A stretch of 64,000 bases of DNA from Bolinopsis microptera (taxonomy: Eukaryota > Ctenophora > Tentaculata > Lobata > Bolinopsidae). Below the pieces are notes generated by a model that worked only from the letters and a program-made list of their open reading frames with translations, searched no databases and had not been told where the DNA came from. The stretch lies in the NCBI RefSeq assembly GCF_026151205.1, contig NC_087080.1, forward strand, positions 9,141,720-9,205,719, written 5' to 3'. Below, piece by piece: positions 9,138 through 18,978 of the stretch; within the stretch, counting starts at the first letter, position 1, and each line of letters begins with the position of its first letter. A program made the position numbers and the translations under genes.

Positions 9138-11765
9138 ATGACGAGAGCTAAAATATTTCTCCTCCTCTGTTTGGTGATAGTAAATGTAGGCATGTCTAAA
9201 GAAAAGTCCCGTAATTTTACAACTACAAGAAACAATGGAAACAATCCGGGTTACATTCCTAGTGAACTTACAGGAGTAGTCGAGGAAGGAAAATCAGTAA
9301 AGTTCGTTTCGGTTTATTTTGATTTGTTATATTATTATGTATATTATTATGATTATGCTGTTCTCCCTCAATATGGACGAGTTTCTCCGTGTCAGTGGGA
9401 AGTTACATCAGTTCAAAACATGCACTTTAACTCAAAAGACGAAAGATTTCATCACAAAGGCGAAATGTTTTCTGAAGAACTTAAGTTAGAACTAAAAGGC
9501 CCTGTGTGCCCCGTGAACATTGATTATTTGGACTTTTATTCCAAGTTGTATCCAAGCCGTATAACAATGTCAGATTTATCTATCGCAGGGGGTGATATTT
9601 ATCAGTGCGAGATAAGACAGAGCGCTAGGTGCGATTCTGATAGTGTGTGTTCGACTGATGAGTGCCATTGTACGAACAAGGGAACAAGCTATCAGGAACA
9701 GGTCATGTTCTGTCCACGAAAAGATGGTGGAAAAGCTTGCATTGCCTTTCACGATGTTTGTGACGGAATAGTTGACTGTGCTGACCATAGTGACGAGTGT
9801 CTATGCCAGGATTCTTATGAGTTGTTTTGTGATAGGATACCACAATTAAAGCGACTATGTCTCCCTAAACTCAAGTACTGTCTTCATCTTCCAGAAATAA
9901 AAGAGCTGAACTGCTCAAATCAGCCCACAAATATAAACTGTACTGAGATCATTGAGAATGGATACCAAAATGATCGTCCATTTGTTAACTGTTTACATAG
10001 AATTGAAAGACAGCTATTTAAATACGGAGATTCGTTAGCAGAAACATGTATAACTCAGTGCACCAATACAACTGAGCTGGAGAAGTGGAAATTATTTTGT
10101 CAGAATATCGAATTTCAGAGAAATGAGCCCTATTCCATAGTCTTCAAGTGCGAAAATGACACAGTAGCTTATTCAAATAATTCTTACCCATTGACATTTT
10201 TATGTGATGGTAAAATACATTGCTTAAACAGTGCTGACGAGTTGGATTGTCCAGGACGCTTTTACTGCTCTGTCAATGAAACCGTCACCTGGATAAACGA
10301 AAGTCTTGTATGTGACCGAAAGAAAGATTGTAGTAATGGAAAAGATGAGTGCTTAGGCTGCACCGTGGATGGTTCGGAGTCTGTTGAATTCATGGTCGAA
10401 TCTAAACTCATCGCTGGTTTAGTTTTATTTGCAAGTCTGAGTATCATGATAATTAATATATCTGTTGGTCTTACAAATTTTCACGAGCATCCAACTTCAA
10501 AAGCAGCTCAAATAGACAGGATTTTACGGCTTTCAATATGTTTTTATGATTTTCTAATGGGCGTATACCTTTTCTTCATGATTGTCGCATTAATTTTTCT
10601 AAACGTTAAAGGAGATTACTGTCAATCTGATGAGGACTGGCGTGCAAGTGTAGCCTGTACGATGCTAGGAGTTACATTTTCTGTATCATCTCATGGATCA
10701 TTGATTGTCATCGGCATTATGAGTATTCTAAGGTGTTTAACGTGCTCACTGGGGTTCTCCTTTAAAATTTCAACGAGAACAGTCTGGATCGTTACTGTGA
10801 CTGTTTTTCTTCTCAGCTTTATTCATTCTATTGTACCTATTTTACCCTTTTATCAGCTCCAGAACTTCTTCCGGACAAGCATGATCCTAACAGCTGTGGA
10901 CAAGAACCCCTTCATAACATCAAGAGAAGGCCCTGATATGATAAAACATGTCCAAAGGATCCACAGCCACTATTTCAACAACAGTTCTTCAACAGATATA
11001 ATCAGGATCCTAGCTGATCTGAGAAATGCCAACATCACCTCCGACAACACAATATTTGACTTTGCAGACATAGGATACTACGGTAACACCCCACTGTGCA
11101 TATACAATGTCTTTAAGGTTCAAGGTAACTATCACACGTACAAGGTCGTATACTGCGTAGTTGTGGCTTTATTGCTTACAGTCATCACAGCATCCTATAC
11201 CATTATAGTTTTAAAGACAAAGAATTCCCGTCAGCATTCTGGTGCAGTCAATAATGACAATACTTCTCAGTTAACACTAAAATTGTCACTCATGATAATC
11301 TCACAGCTGGTCAGCTGGGTCTCTTTCATAGCCGGTGTCATCATCTTGTCCTATACCGGTGAAAACCCTCCTGCAAAAATGTTTGAGATATTTGCTCTGA
11401 TCGTGATCCCGATCAACAGTCTTCTGAACCCAATCTTTTACAGTACTATGTATACAAATATTACCACATATTTGTGGACATGCGGAAATAAATGTTTTTC
11501 CACAAATACAATCGAGGAGCGGGTACAAAATCGTGTTGATAATGAGACTGGGATTGAACTGCAAGTTTTCAACTCGAATGCAATCACTTCGAACTTTGGA
11601 TCACCACCCCATCAACGCAAACCACCGGAGATTGCTAAGCATCCCGACAGTGTTCCTCTAGATGATCAACCCACCTTATTAACGGGTGATACTCGTAAAA
11701 TATCTGTTCCATATATTATATATATAGGACCGTCGACGAGTCCAACTCGGCGCGCGTCCTGGTAG
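9138..11765 (+). CDS. LDLa-containing class A 7TM receptor (LGR/RXFP/GRL101-like); C-tail cut by an insertion
   Basis: An uninterrupted 875-codon frame. A signal peptide (about 1-20) is followed by a Cys-rich ectodomain with LDL-receptor class A modules ending CADHSDEC (~222), LNSADELDC (~371) and CSNGKDEC (~405). These Asp/Glu-rich ends are Ca-binding signatures. Seven membrane segments run from about 420 to 780, and TM7 carries LNPIFY (NPxxY). The TM3 end has SILRC instead of (E/D)RY. Before TM5, YYGNTPLC resembles the YG-NGVC motif of LGR/relaxin-family receptors, but ECL2 is ~75-80 residues longer than usual. The ligand is unknown and G-protein coupling is inferred. The tail has ~20-residue repeats (HSKSVP type). 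An in-frame ~100-bp element at 11679-11777 adds a foreign end and a stop; without it the frame runs on to TAA at 11967-11969. Confidence 0.85.
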   Translation: MTRAKIFLLLCLVIVNVGMSKEKSRNFTTTRNNGNNPGYIPSELTGVVEEGKSVKFVSVYFDLLYYYVYYYDYAVLPQYGRVSPCQWEVTSVQNMHFNSKDERFHHKGEMFSEELKLELKGPVCPVNIDYLDFYSKLYPSRITMSDLSIAGGDIYQCEIRQSARCDSDSVCSTDECHCTNKGTSYQEQVMFCPRKDGGKACIAFHDVCDGIVDCADHSDECLCQDSYELFCDRIPQLKRLCLPKLKYCLHLPEIKELNCSNQPTNINCTEIIENGYQNDRPFVNCLHRIERQLFKYGDSLAETCITQCTNTTELEKWKLFCQNIEFQRNEPYSIVFKCENDTVAYSNNSYPLTFLCDGKIHCLNSADELDCPGRFYCSVNETVTWINESLVCDRKKDCSNGKDECLGCTVDGSESVEFMVESKLIAGLVLFASLSIMIINISVGLTNFHEHPTSKAAQIDRILRLSICFYDFLMGVYLFFMIVALIFLNVKGDYCQSDEDWRASVACTMLGVTFSVSSHGSLIVIGIMSILRCLTCSLGFSFKISTRTVWIVTVTVFLLSFIHSIVPILPFYQLQNFFRTSMILTAVDKNPFITSREGPDMIKHVQRIHSHYFNNSSSTDIIRILADLRNANITSDNTIFDFADIGYYGNTPLCIYNVFKVQGNYHTYKVVYCVVVALLLTVITASYTIIVLKTKNSRQHSGAVNNDNTSQLTLKLSLMIISQLVSWVSFIAGVIILSYTGENPPAKMFEIFALIVIPINSLLNPIFYSTMYTNITTYLWTCGNKCFSTNTIEERVQNRVDNETGIELQVFNSNAITSNFGSPPHQRKPPEIAKHPDSVPLDDQPTLLTGDTRKISVPYIIYIGPSTSPTRRASW

Positions 11766-11777
11766 GTTGTAAACCTA
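11679..11777 (+). mobile_element. Short structured element, family A, inserted in receptor C-tail; 12-bp TSD
   Basis: A ~99-bp insert starting TTAACGGGTGATACTCG and ending GGTAGGTTGTAAACCTA, flanked by exact copies of caacccacctta (11667-11678 and 11778-11789). It contains the small hairpins CGAGTCCAACTCG and TAGGTT-GTA-AACCTA. Insert plus duplication is 111 bp, so the downstream frame is kept, but a TAG inside the insert (11763-11765) ends the receptor. Confidence 0.85.
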
Positions 11778-11969
11778 CAACCCACCTTACTGAAGATCGC
11801 TGAGCACTCCCAAACTGTTCTTCCAGACGAGGAACTTACGTCAACAGAGATTACTGAACACTCGAAAAGTGTTCCTCCATATGACAAACCCACCTCACCG
11901 GAGATTGCTCAACACTCCAAAAGTGTTCCTTCAGATGATCAACCCAACTCAGTGGTTATTGCTGAGTAA
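11778..11969 (+). pseudogene. Displaced 3' end of the receptor C-tail
   Basis: In the same frame as the receptor, the sequence encodes about 63 more residues with three further HS(K/Q)(S/T)V(P/L) repeat units before TAA at 11967-11969. This was probably the original tail before the family A insertion. Readthrough of the TAG at 11763 would restore it. Confidence 0.7.
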
Positions 11970-12159
11970 TTAAACAGTGTTTCTTTATTGACCAGTGGTC
12001 ACTGGTCAATGACTATACTTCGGAGTGTAACCCATATCTACATGAGATATCTCTCTTTCTGTTTGTTTTGTACTTGTAGCTATGAAACAGTTATCTAACA
12101 CCGAATATTTGTTTTTAGTACATTGTTTCTTCCTGTTCTTGTTCTGGAAAGTTGTTCCG

Positions 12160-12340
12160 TATTGTTTATTTGACCAAAAATTGGGTCGAGTGGACCGCTG
12201 CCAGTGTCTCCCTTTCCCAAACAAAAGGAAATGATGTTAATTTAAATGACCGTCCGCAAATGCAAAATGATACCGAGAATAAAATCGGTCGCTCACTTTT
12301 CTCATTCATTTACAGCTTAGGAATTGTAATACCTTATCGG
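12160..12340 (+). repeat. Single arm of the foldback element family
   Basis: Contains GTGGACCGCTGCCAGTGTCT, AACAAAAGGAAATGAT, GATACCGAGAAT and AATCGGTCGCTC. It is homologous to the arms at 42741-42888 and 49155-49303 but has no inverted partner here. Confidence 0.75.
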
Positions 12341-12850
12341 ACTTTATTTGGACGGACATTAAATGAACGGACATAATTATGAACGGACATTAATATGATT
12401 ATGAACGCTAGAAGGCATTCAAAACCACCAAAAATCCGAATTTTTTCATCTTTTTTCGACGTTAATGAAGGAGACATTGAGACAACTGCAACCTCGCGAA
12501 GAATCATCTTTACTAATCGTCCTTACCTATTACTGCAGGCCACCTAGCTTCACCACAGCCACTTTATTTGGGGTAAACACGGACTTTCATTATGATAATT
12601 TACTGTTATTCAATTTAATACACTTATTGTTACTATCTTAATTTACCTGTTTTAATTCGTTATCTTCCAGATATAAATTCATATAAAATTCTGAAGTCCA
12701 TAATTCCAATAGAAATTACTGTCCTAACATTATCTGTACAATGAGAGTTTGGGCTTGAACTCGTAACACTATAGTTGAGCACAATTTGGGATAACCTAGA
12801 TTTTGAATTATATACACCTCTTGCTGTCCAGTCGCTAGACAAGGTCGCCT
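12341..12850. other. Intergenic, no gene seen
   Basis: AT-rich DNA with no coding or repeat signal I can support. Confidence 0.4.
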
Positions 12851-12861
12851 AATTGAGCCCT

Positions 12862-12964
12862 TGTCATAAGTTGTATGACCCGCCGCGCACGAAGTGCGCG
12901 GCTTCCCCTGTATCGTCAGGACGATAGTAGTAGTGAAACGACCGTGGGGGTCGCAACGTGATAC
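12862..12964 (+). mobile_element. Short structured element, family B, copy 3, with 11-bp TSD
   Basis: The element runs from TGTCATAAGTTGTATGACCC to GCAACGTGATAC. It is flanked by exact copies of aattgagccct at 12851-12861 and 12965-12975. The internal hairpin GCCGCGCAC-GAA-GTGCGCGGC is intact. Confidence 0.85.
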
Positions 12965-13167
12965 AATTGAGCCCTAAGTGACATAAAGTGGCCCGATACG
13001 ATGGCCCCACTTCTTGTCAAATTATTTTTGAATTGCAATCCAATCATGAGGTAAAAAGTATAAGTTGTATTATAATAGGGGGTGCTCCATAAAAATAAAC
13101 TTGCTCGGATTTTAAAAATTTTTGTACCATTGTTTTCTAGAGACTGTGAGAATTTTCACAATACCAA

Positions 13168-13668
13168 ATTTGTCATACCTTTTTGGAAAGATCAGTGAGT
13201 TTCGCCTAGGTGCCATATTTGATGGTGCGCGGCTTTTGGAGCAAAATTAGCTGTAATAGTCGCGTAATTTGACCAAATTTGACCAAATTCGTTGATTTTT
13301 GTCGTATTATTTGGATTTATTTTCAGTTCCTTGAATGAGATCATTCTGAAAATTGGCGACGACCTTCCAATAGGGCTTTCACAACTGTCCGAAAAATTTG
13401 GTGGATATCGGAGTTGATATAGTGATCAAAATGGGGCAAAATACGCTGCTTTTAGCTGTAACATAATGTCTGATGGTTGGATATGCTTTTAACTTTTCGG
13501 ACACATTCTTTGTAAGTCTATGAGTTAGCTTACCAATTTTTGTTGCAATTGGAGGTCGGGAAAGATACTTAATATCTATTTGTTTGAAGAAAATTGTGCT
13601 GGCAGAAATTAGCGCTAAAAAACCATCCTACAGTCGGCACGCGCGGCTCACTGTCGATGGCGCACTAC
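13168..13668 (+). repeat. 500-bp dispersed repeat (family C), copy 2
   Basis: Collinear with 6957-7456 over its full length with only scattered substitutions and small indels; same end points (TTTGTCATACC ... GGCGCACTAC). No target-site duplication evident here. Confidence 0.8.
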
Positions 13669-14130
13669 CTAATTATAACGGCAAATACAGCTAATTTTGA
13701 ATTTTAGTTAGTTTAAGTCGTAAGTTTGGAGAAATAACACTGAACACGGCTACTTTTGATTCTTCAAAGTCTTAGACTTAAGTTTCAACAAAAATACCCT
13801 ACTCCGCGTCAGCTACACCCAAAAAACTTTAGCTTTACTTGTGAAACAAGCGCGACACGCAGTACGCGTAGACACATGGCTATGTGAAGGCAAGGGCCTA
13901 ACTTCGGAAGTAAAATGTAAAAGAAATAGAAAACTCTGGTTTTCAACAAAATGTTCGTCTCGTAAAACTAAAGTTAGTTCCCCAGGAGCACAATTTGGGA
14001 CAACGTAGATTTTGAATTATCCTGAAAAGTATGATTTTGGGCCAAATAAAAGATCGCAGCTTTTTAACTTAGCAAATTAATGTGGTTGAAAAATAACCAC
14101 CTCTAGTAATTAACACTACCAGCCAACTTT
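13669..14130. other. Intergenic, no gene seen
   Basis: Unique-looking sequence between family C copy 2 and the family A fragment. Nothing supported. Confidence 0.35.
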
Positions 14131-14135
14131 TGCTG

Positions 14136-14190
14136 GGGACGAGTCCAGAGTCCAACTCGACGCGCGTCTTGGTAGGTTATAAACCTACAC
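14136..14190 (+). repeat. Partial copy of short repeat family A (3' half)
   Basis: Contains GAGTCCAACTCGACGCGCGT then TGGTAGGTTATAAACCTACA, matching the second half of the element at 11679-11777. It is joined directly to repeat family D. Confidence 0.65.
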
Positions 14191-14817
14191 GAGCGTGCTA
14201 AATCGCTCTACAATCGATCTTCGAGGTTGCTCTAAAAGGGCCCCCGATTGTAGCGCTATGCATTATTGTGCCGCGCCGCGCACTCAATGAGGCTTCTCAC
14301 AGCTAGAGATCGGAGAGATGCGCTACTGTGCCGCGCCGAGCTGCGATGAATTGCTATCGTCAATTAAGGCCCCGACAGTTGAATCCAACTAGCTTCAATC
14401 GATGTATTCCGAATCACCCCCATGACATATAAGATTGTATCACGTGGTGACCCCCACGGTCGCTTCACTGTAGAGTTTCGACGATACAGGGGGAGCCGCG
14501 CACTCGTGCGCGGCGGGTCATACATGATACAACGTATGACAAATATAAGGTTAATAAAATTAAAATGCTACCTCACGAGATATTGGCAAAAAGCTATCAT
14601 GTCTCGATCACGTGATATGACCGTATAAGGAAGTTAGTCTAATTTTTCGTTATGGTTAGGGTTTCAGTGTATACTTTTGTTAAAAATTGGGTTAGGGTAA
14701 GGGTTGGGATTAAATTATAAAAGGGCTAGGATTTCGAAAAGTCGTTCAGGACCAGCTAGAGAACAGGTTGAAAAAGTTACTGGTTACGCGACAGTCGAGT
14801 GTAGTGTCAAGTGTGTA
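14189..14817 (+). repeat. Dispersed repeat family D, copy 1, carrying a nested family B element
   Basis: The sequence recurs in inverted orientation at 35280-35635. Shared landmarks: AGCGTGCTAAATCGCTCTAC, AAGGGCCCCC, TCACCCCCATGACAT, CACGTGATATGACCGTATAA and a run of degenerate telomere-like TTAGGG words. Copy 1 is longer because it holds the element at 14434-14542 and other extra sequence. Confidence 0.75.
14434..14542 (-). mobile_element. Short structured element, family B, copy 4 (inverted), with 7-bp TSD
   Basis: On the plus strand it reads from ATTGTATCACGTGG to AACGTATGACAA, the reverse of copy 1. It is flanked by atataag at 14427-14433 and 14543-14549. The second copy of host repeat D (about 35511-35525, inverted) lacks it, giving a paralogous empty site. 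Confidence 0.85.
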
Positions 14818-14880
14818 GAGTGATTAATCAATAATCATCATCTTGACCATTGTTAATGATCCGGCCCGAGAAGGAAGCGG

Positions 14881-15080
14881 CGCGCGCTACTTCGAAGAAA
14901 TTTAGACGAGTTACATCCGTCAATCATCATCCAAACCTACAAGGACAAAAGAATCTCCCCTTTGCCCTTACTACATGCATAACGTTGTATACTTAATTTC
15001 TTCGGCCACCGCGCGCGAAAAGATGTATATAATAACTAACAGAATGTTACTCGTCTAAATTTTTTCGAAGTAGCGCGCGC
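14881..15080. mobile_element. MITE-like element with ~35-bp terminal inverted repeats
   Basis: The left end CGCGCGCTACTTCGAAG plus AAATTTAGACGAGT is repeated inverted at 15044-15080 (ACTCGTCTAAATTTTTTCG plus AAGTAGCGCGCGC). The ~200-bp unit has no coding capacity. Superfamily not resolved. Confidence 0.7.
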
Positions 15081-15122
15081 TGGGTTAGTCCATCAAGAAT
15101 GGACAAGTATACATGATACAAC

Positions 15123-15228
15123 TGTATCACGTCGTGACCTCCATCGTCGTTTCACTATAGTGCAGAGTTTCTACGATACAGGGGGAGCCGCGCACTCGTG
15201 TGCGGCGGGTCATACAACGTATGACAAA
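15123..15228 (-). mobile_element. Short structured element, family B, copy 5 (inverted), with 7-bp TSD
   Basis: Reads TGTATCACGTCGTGACC ... ACAACGTATGACAAA on the plus strand, flanked by atacaac at 15116-15122 and 15229-15235. It contains the same GCCGCGCAC/GTGTGCGGC hairpin. Confidence 0.8.
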
Positions 15229-15270
15229 ATACAACGTGTCTTGTGTGAATTAAAAATGTTGACCCTTCAA

Positions 15271-15351
15271 TTGTAGGTTAACAACCTACCAGGAAGCGCG
15301 CCGAGTTGGACTCGCTATATGGAACAGATATTTTACGAGTATCACCCGTTA
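15271..15351 (-). mobile_element. Short structured element, family A, second copy (inverted), with 9-bp TSD
   Basis: The reverse complement matches 11679-11777 apart from a shorter AT stretch: TAACGGGTGATACTCG at one end and GGTAGGTTGTTAACCTACAA at the other. Flanked by acccttcaa at 15262-15270 and 15352-15360. Confidence 0.8.
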
Positions 15352-15360
15352 ACCCTTCAA

Positions 15361-15410
15361 ATATTATGATATTGGTTCTAGGCCCTCTCCTATTCATTTT
15401 GTATATAAAT
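15361..15410 (+). pseudogene. 5' fragment of a LINE RT split by the nested element
   Basis: Encodes VLGPLLFILYIN, the classic LINE RT motif that precedes DLP. The downstream half resumes at 18979 with ILYINDLPDLV. The host LINE is 5'-truncated here; sequence further upstream is not LINE-like. Confidence 0.75.
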
Positions 15411-18400
15411 ACTAAAAAATTTTTAATATTTTTATTTAATATATACTGTTTGACATTTTTCACCAAACTAATATTTCATCATATACTTCATCATATTATT
15501 TGCTTGAGCTGTAAAATCCTCTGGTGTTGAGACTACTCCATCAGATCCCAAATTTGGGTCCACTACTGTTAAGGAGACTCGTATCCAGTAGGGGCTGACA
15601 GCGGTAAGCTTCAGTGTCTGCTGGTAACCGACTCGGCAACAGTAGTGGTTCCCATTTTTGGGTTGGAATGCCTGACACAAGAAAAATGGACACTAGGTCC
15701 AAAGTAGGAAAGCAAACTGGAAAGAAAGCTGATATCTGTGGATTTTGTTCAAAGGAGGTAATATGTGATTGTATTCAATGTGAAGGAAAATGTGGACGAT
15801 GGTTCCATGCGGCATGTAGTGGACTGTCGGAGTTGCAGTTTAAAGACCTAGCAGAAAATGAGGATTCTGAGTGGTCATGTCAAAGATGTGGCAAGGAGGA
15901 GAAGAGCAACGAAGACGAAGACGAAAACCCCATAACTGAAGCTATCCGAAAGTTGAGGAGACAGGTCGAAGAAAGTGTACAACCATCTACTCCAATATCA
16001 AAGGACCCTCATATTGTGGAAGAAGAGGGAAAGGAGTGCTGTTTCCCAGGTTATGAAAATGTAAGGGATCCATCTCAATTGAAATTAGGGTCATGGAATA
16101 GTTGGGAAGTTCTAACACAATGTGAGGGAATATATGGTGTTGTAGTCAAATGGAGAAGAAACATATTTCTGCTTCCCTCAGGGGCTGCAGGAAAAGCATT
16201 CATCGAGGAAATGACTAAAGTGGCCAACAATTTTTCAGCAGGCAGTACTATGGAATCAGTGACCATGACCCTTTTGATGATAATGCCATCACTACTGTTG
16301 CAGAAACCCTCAAAGAGATCCAAAGCAAAGGAACACACTGAAGTGTTGAAGAGAAGGCTTGTTTTGTGGCAGGCAGGTAAGTTAGAAGAGTTGCTGCGAG
16401 AAGGACAGGAGATTCAGAGAAGAATGGGAAAGGGGAAACATGAACATGGCCATGTTGAGAGAGTCTTCACTCGACTTATGATGAAAGGTAAAGTCAGTGC
16501 AGCAATGAGGTGGATTGGCGAAAATGCCACCGGGATTCTTGAACCCACTCCAGATGTGATAAAAGTACTGAAAGAGAAGCATCCCAAGGCATCACCTACA
16601 TTAAAGGGAAGCTGTCTGAGTGGACCAGTGAGGAGAGTAGAGCCGGTTATCTTTGACAGTATTGACGGGGAATCGATAAGACAAGCAGCAAAGAGAGTAC
16701 AGGGTGCTGCAGGGCCTTCAGGAATGGATGCGGATGCGTGGAAGAGACTACTGTGTTCTAAACAGTTTGGTAAGAAGTGTGAGGATCTATGCAATGCTAT
16801 AGCAGGGATAGCAAGGAAACTATGTGTCAGGAATCTGGATCCAACGATGTTGACCTCATTGACAGCATGTCGACTTGTTCCCCTGGATAAAAAGCCTGGC
16901 GTCAGGCCTGTTGGCATTGGTGAAGTCTTACGAAGGATAATAGGGAAGACAGTGATGACCCTCCTACAGAAGGATCTGGTTGGTGCCACTGCTCCTATTC
17001 AAGTGTGTGCTGGTCTTCAGGGAGGAGTGGAAGCAGCTGTTCATGCTGCGAGGGACTGCTTTGAAGATCCTGAAACTGAAGCCATCATCTTAGTGGATGC
17101 AGAGAATGCATTCAACTTGCTGAACCGAGAGGCAGCTCTTAACAACATGTATATTGTATGTCCAGAAGTTGCTACCTACATTATGAACACCTACAGAATG
17201 CCTGCTAGACTGTTTATTGCAGGAGAAGATGAACATCTTTTTAGTGAAGAAGGGACAACACAAGGTGATCCACCTGCTATGGGATTTTATGCATGTGGTA
17301 CAATACCATTGATTGATGCAGGAAACATTGAGAGAAAAGTGACTCAGATCTGGTATGCTGATGACTCTGCTGCTGGGGGAAAACTGGAAGAAATGAGGAA
17401 ATGGTGGGATAACCTCTGCATTAAAGGACCACTTTTTGGTTACAACCCTAAATCTTCCTAGACATGGGTGATAGTCAAGCCTGAGCACGAAGAGAAGGCA
17501 AGAAACTTGTTCCCAGATGTCAATGTGACAAGTATTGGTCGACGATATCTGGGCAGCTTTATCGGAACTGATGAAGGAAAAGGGGCTTTCATCGAGGAAA
17601 AAGTTCAAGAATGGTGTCGTGATCTTAAACAATTAAGTGATATAGCATCAAGAGAACCTCAAATAGCATACAGTGCATACATGTATGGGCTTAGTAAAAG
17701 ATGGAACTATGTGTGCAGAACTACCCCAGGAGTTGCAGATAGGCTCACTCCTCTGGAACAAGTAACACGCGATGAGTTTATCCCAGCTATCATCAACAGG
17801 CTGTTTAGCTGCACTGATGAACTAAGGAACATAATGGCTCTACCACCAAGATATGGAGGATTGGGTATACCAGTTATGATGGACATGGCAGACCGAGAGT
17901 ACAAATTCTCATGTAGAGCCACAAAACCCCTTAAAGAAGCTATTCTCAAGCAGGTAGACAACTACACAGAGGACTGGAGAGTAAGCAAAGGAGTGAAAAC
18001 TGAGATAACAACTGAACGAAATCTCTTCTATCGACAAAAACAAGCGGAAATATGCCAGGAGCTCGAGCCAACACCACTGGCAAAGTTGATGTTCCAACTA
18101 GCTGCTGAGAAAGGGGCAAGTGCTTGGTTAACAGCACTACCTTTAAAAGAGTATGGATATCTGATGAACAAACAACAGTTCTCAGACGCAATAGCACTCA
18201 GATATAACCTAAACTTAAAGGACAGCCCTAAGACATGTACGTGTGGCCAAAAGTACTCAGCAAACCATGCGCTCATCTGCAAACTCGGTGGATATGTGTC
18301 ACAGCGGCACAACTCGCTGAGAGACACCTTTGCTGAACTAATGAGAACTGTGAAATGCAAGGATGTGCAGACTGAGCCAGTTCTTCTTCCAGTTGATGGT

Positions 18401-18978
18401 CTGAAGTTGCCTAAGGGAACAGTACTTGGAGACCAAGCTAGGCTGGACATTTCTGCAAGATCGATAAATGGAATGCTTCAGAGAGGGCATATTTTGATGT
18501 AAGGGTATTTCATGCCCCAGCCCCCTCCAATGCAAGCAAATCGATCCCAGCAATGTACCAGTCCCATGAAAATGAGAAAAAGCGATGTTACAACGCAAGG
18601 GTTCTTGAAGTGGAGAAAGGAAGTTTCACACCTTTAGTGTTCTCGACTTCTGGTGGAATGGGTAGTGAGGCTGAAAGACTGGTAAAAAAGCTGGCCAGTA
18701 AGATGGAGTACCACACTGGCCAGAGGTACTCGGATGCTGTAGGTTACATCAGAAAGCGCCTTCGCTTTGAAATCCTAAGAACAACAGTGATTTCTCTCCG
18801 TGGAGACAGAGGTGCGAGAAAAAACATTGTTAATATAAACAGTCTAGATCTTAACTTGGAGCCACAAGGCCAAGGGTAATTTTTGAGTGTTTAGGGAATT
18901 TTTTATATTCTCAAAGGTTTGTTTTTATATAGGGTCATTGCTATATTATGTGTATATTGTTTGAATAATTTTATATAT
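15411..18978 (+). mobile_element. Nested PHD-RT-endonuclease retrotransposon with 15-bp TSD
   Basis: A ~3.6-kb element inserted into a LINE. The 15-bp word attttgtatataaat is present at both edges (15396-15410 and 18979-18993). Removing one copy and the insert restores the continuous LINE reading GPLLFILYIN-DLPDLV. The element carries one degenerate pol frame (15614-18879), about 200 bp of 5' leader and about 100 bp of AT-rich 3' tail. No LTRs seen. Confidence 0.8.
15614..18879 (+). pseudogene. Retrotransposon pol: PHD finger, reverse transcriptase, CCHC finger, restriction-like endonuclease
   Basis: Domains in order: a PHD finger (CGFC ... GRWFHAAC ... WSCQRC, C4HC3 pattern); an RT with GAAGPSGMDADAW, KPGVRPVGIGEVLRRIIGK, TTQGDPP and the catalytic WYADDS; a zinc knuckle CTCG-x-NHALIC followed by QRHN, as seen after RT in R2-type elements; then a PD-(D/E)xK-like block (ARLDISAR ... 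YFDVRVF). This layout is that of an RLE-type non-LTR retrotransposon that nicks its target and primes reverse transcription there. Two lesions: an in-frame TAG at 17459-17461, where the context NPKSS-stop-TW suggests a former Lys codon, and a 2-base AG surplus at about 18482-18483 in an AG run that breaks the endonuclease frame. The frame resumes to TAA at 18879. The lesions suggest a fairly young copy. Exact clade not resolved. Confidence 0.8.

Noticed and set aside
16414-16989. 191-codon minus-strand ORF opposite the retrotransposon RT
   Set aside because: It is the antisense shadow of the RT frame and has no domain of its own.
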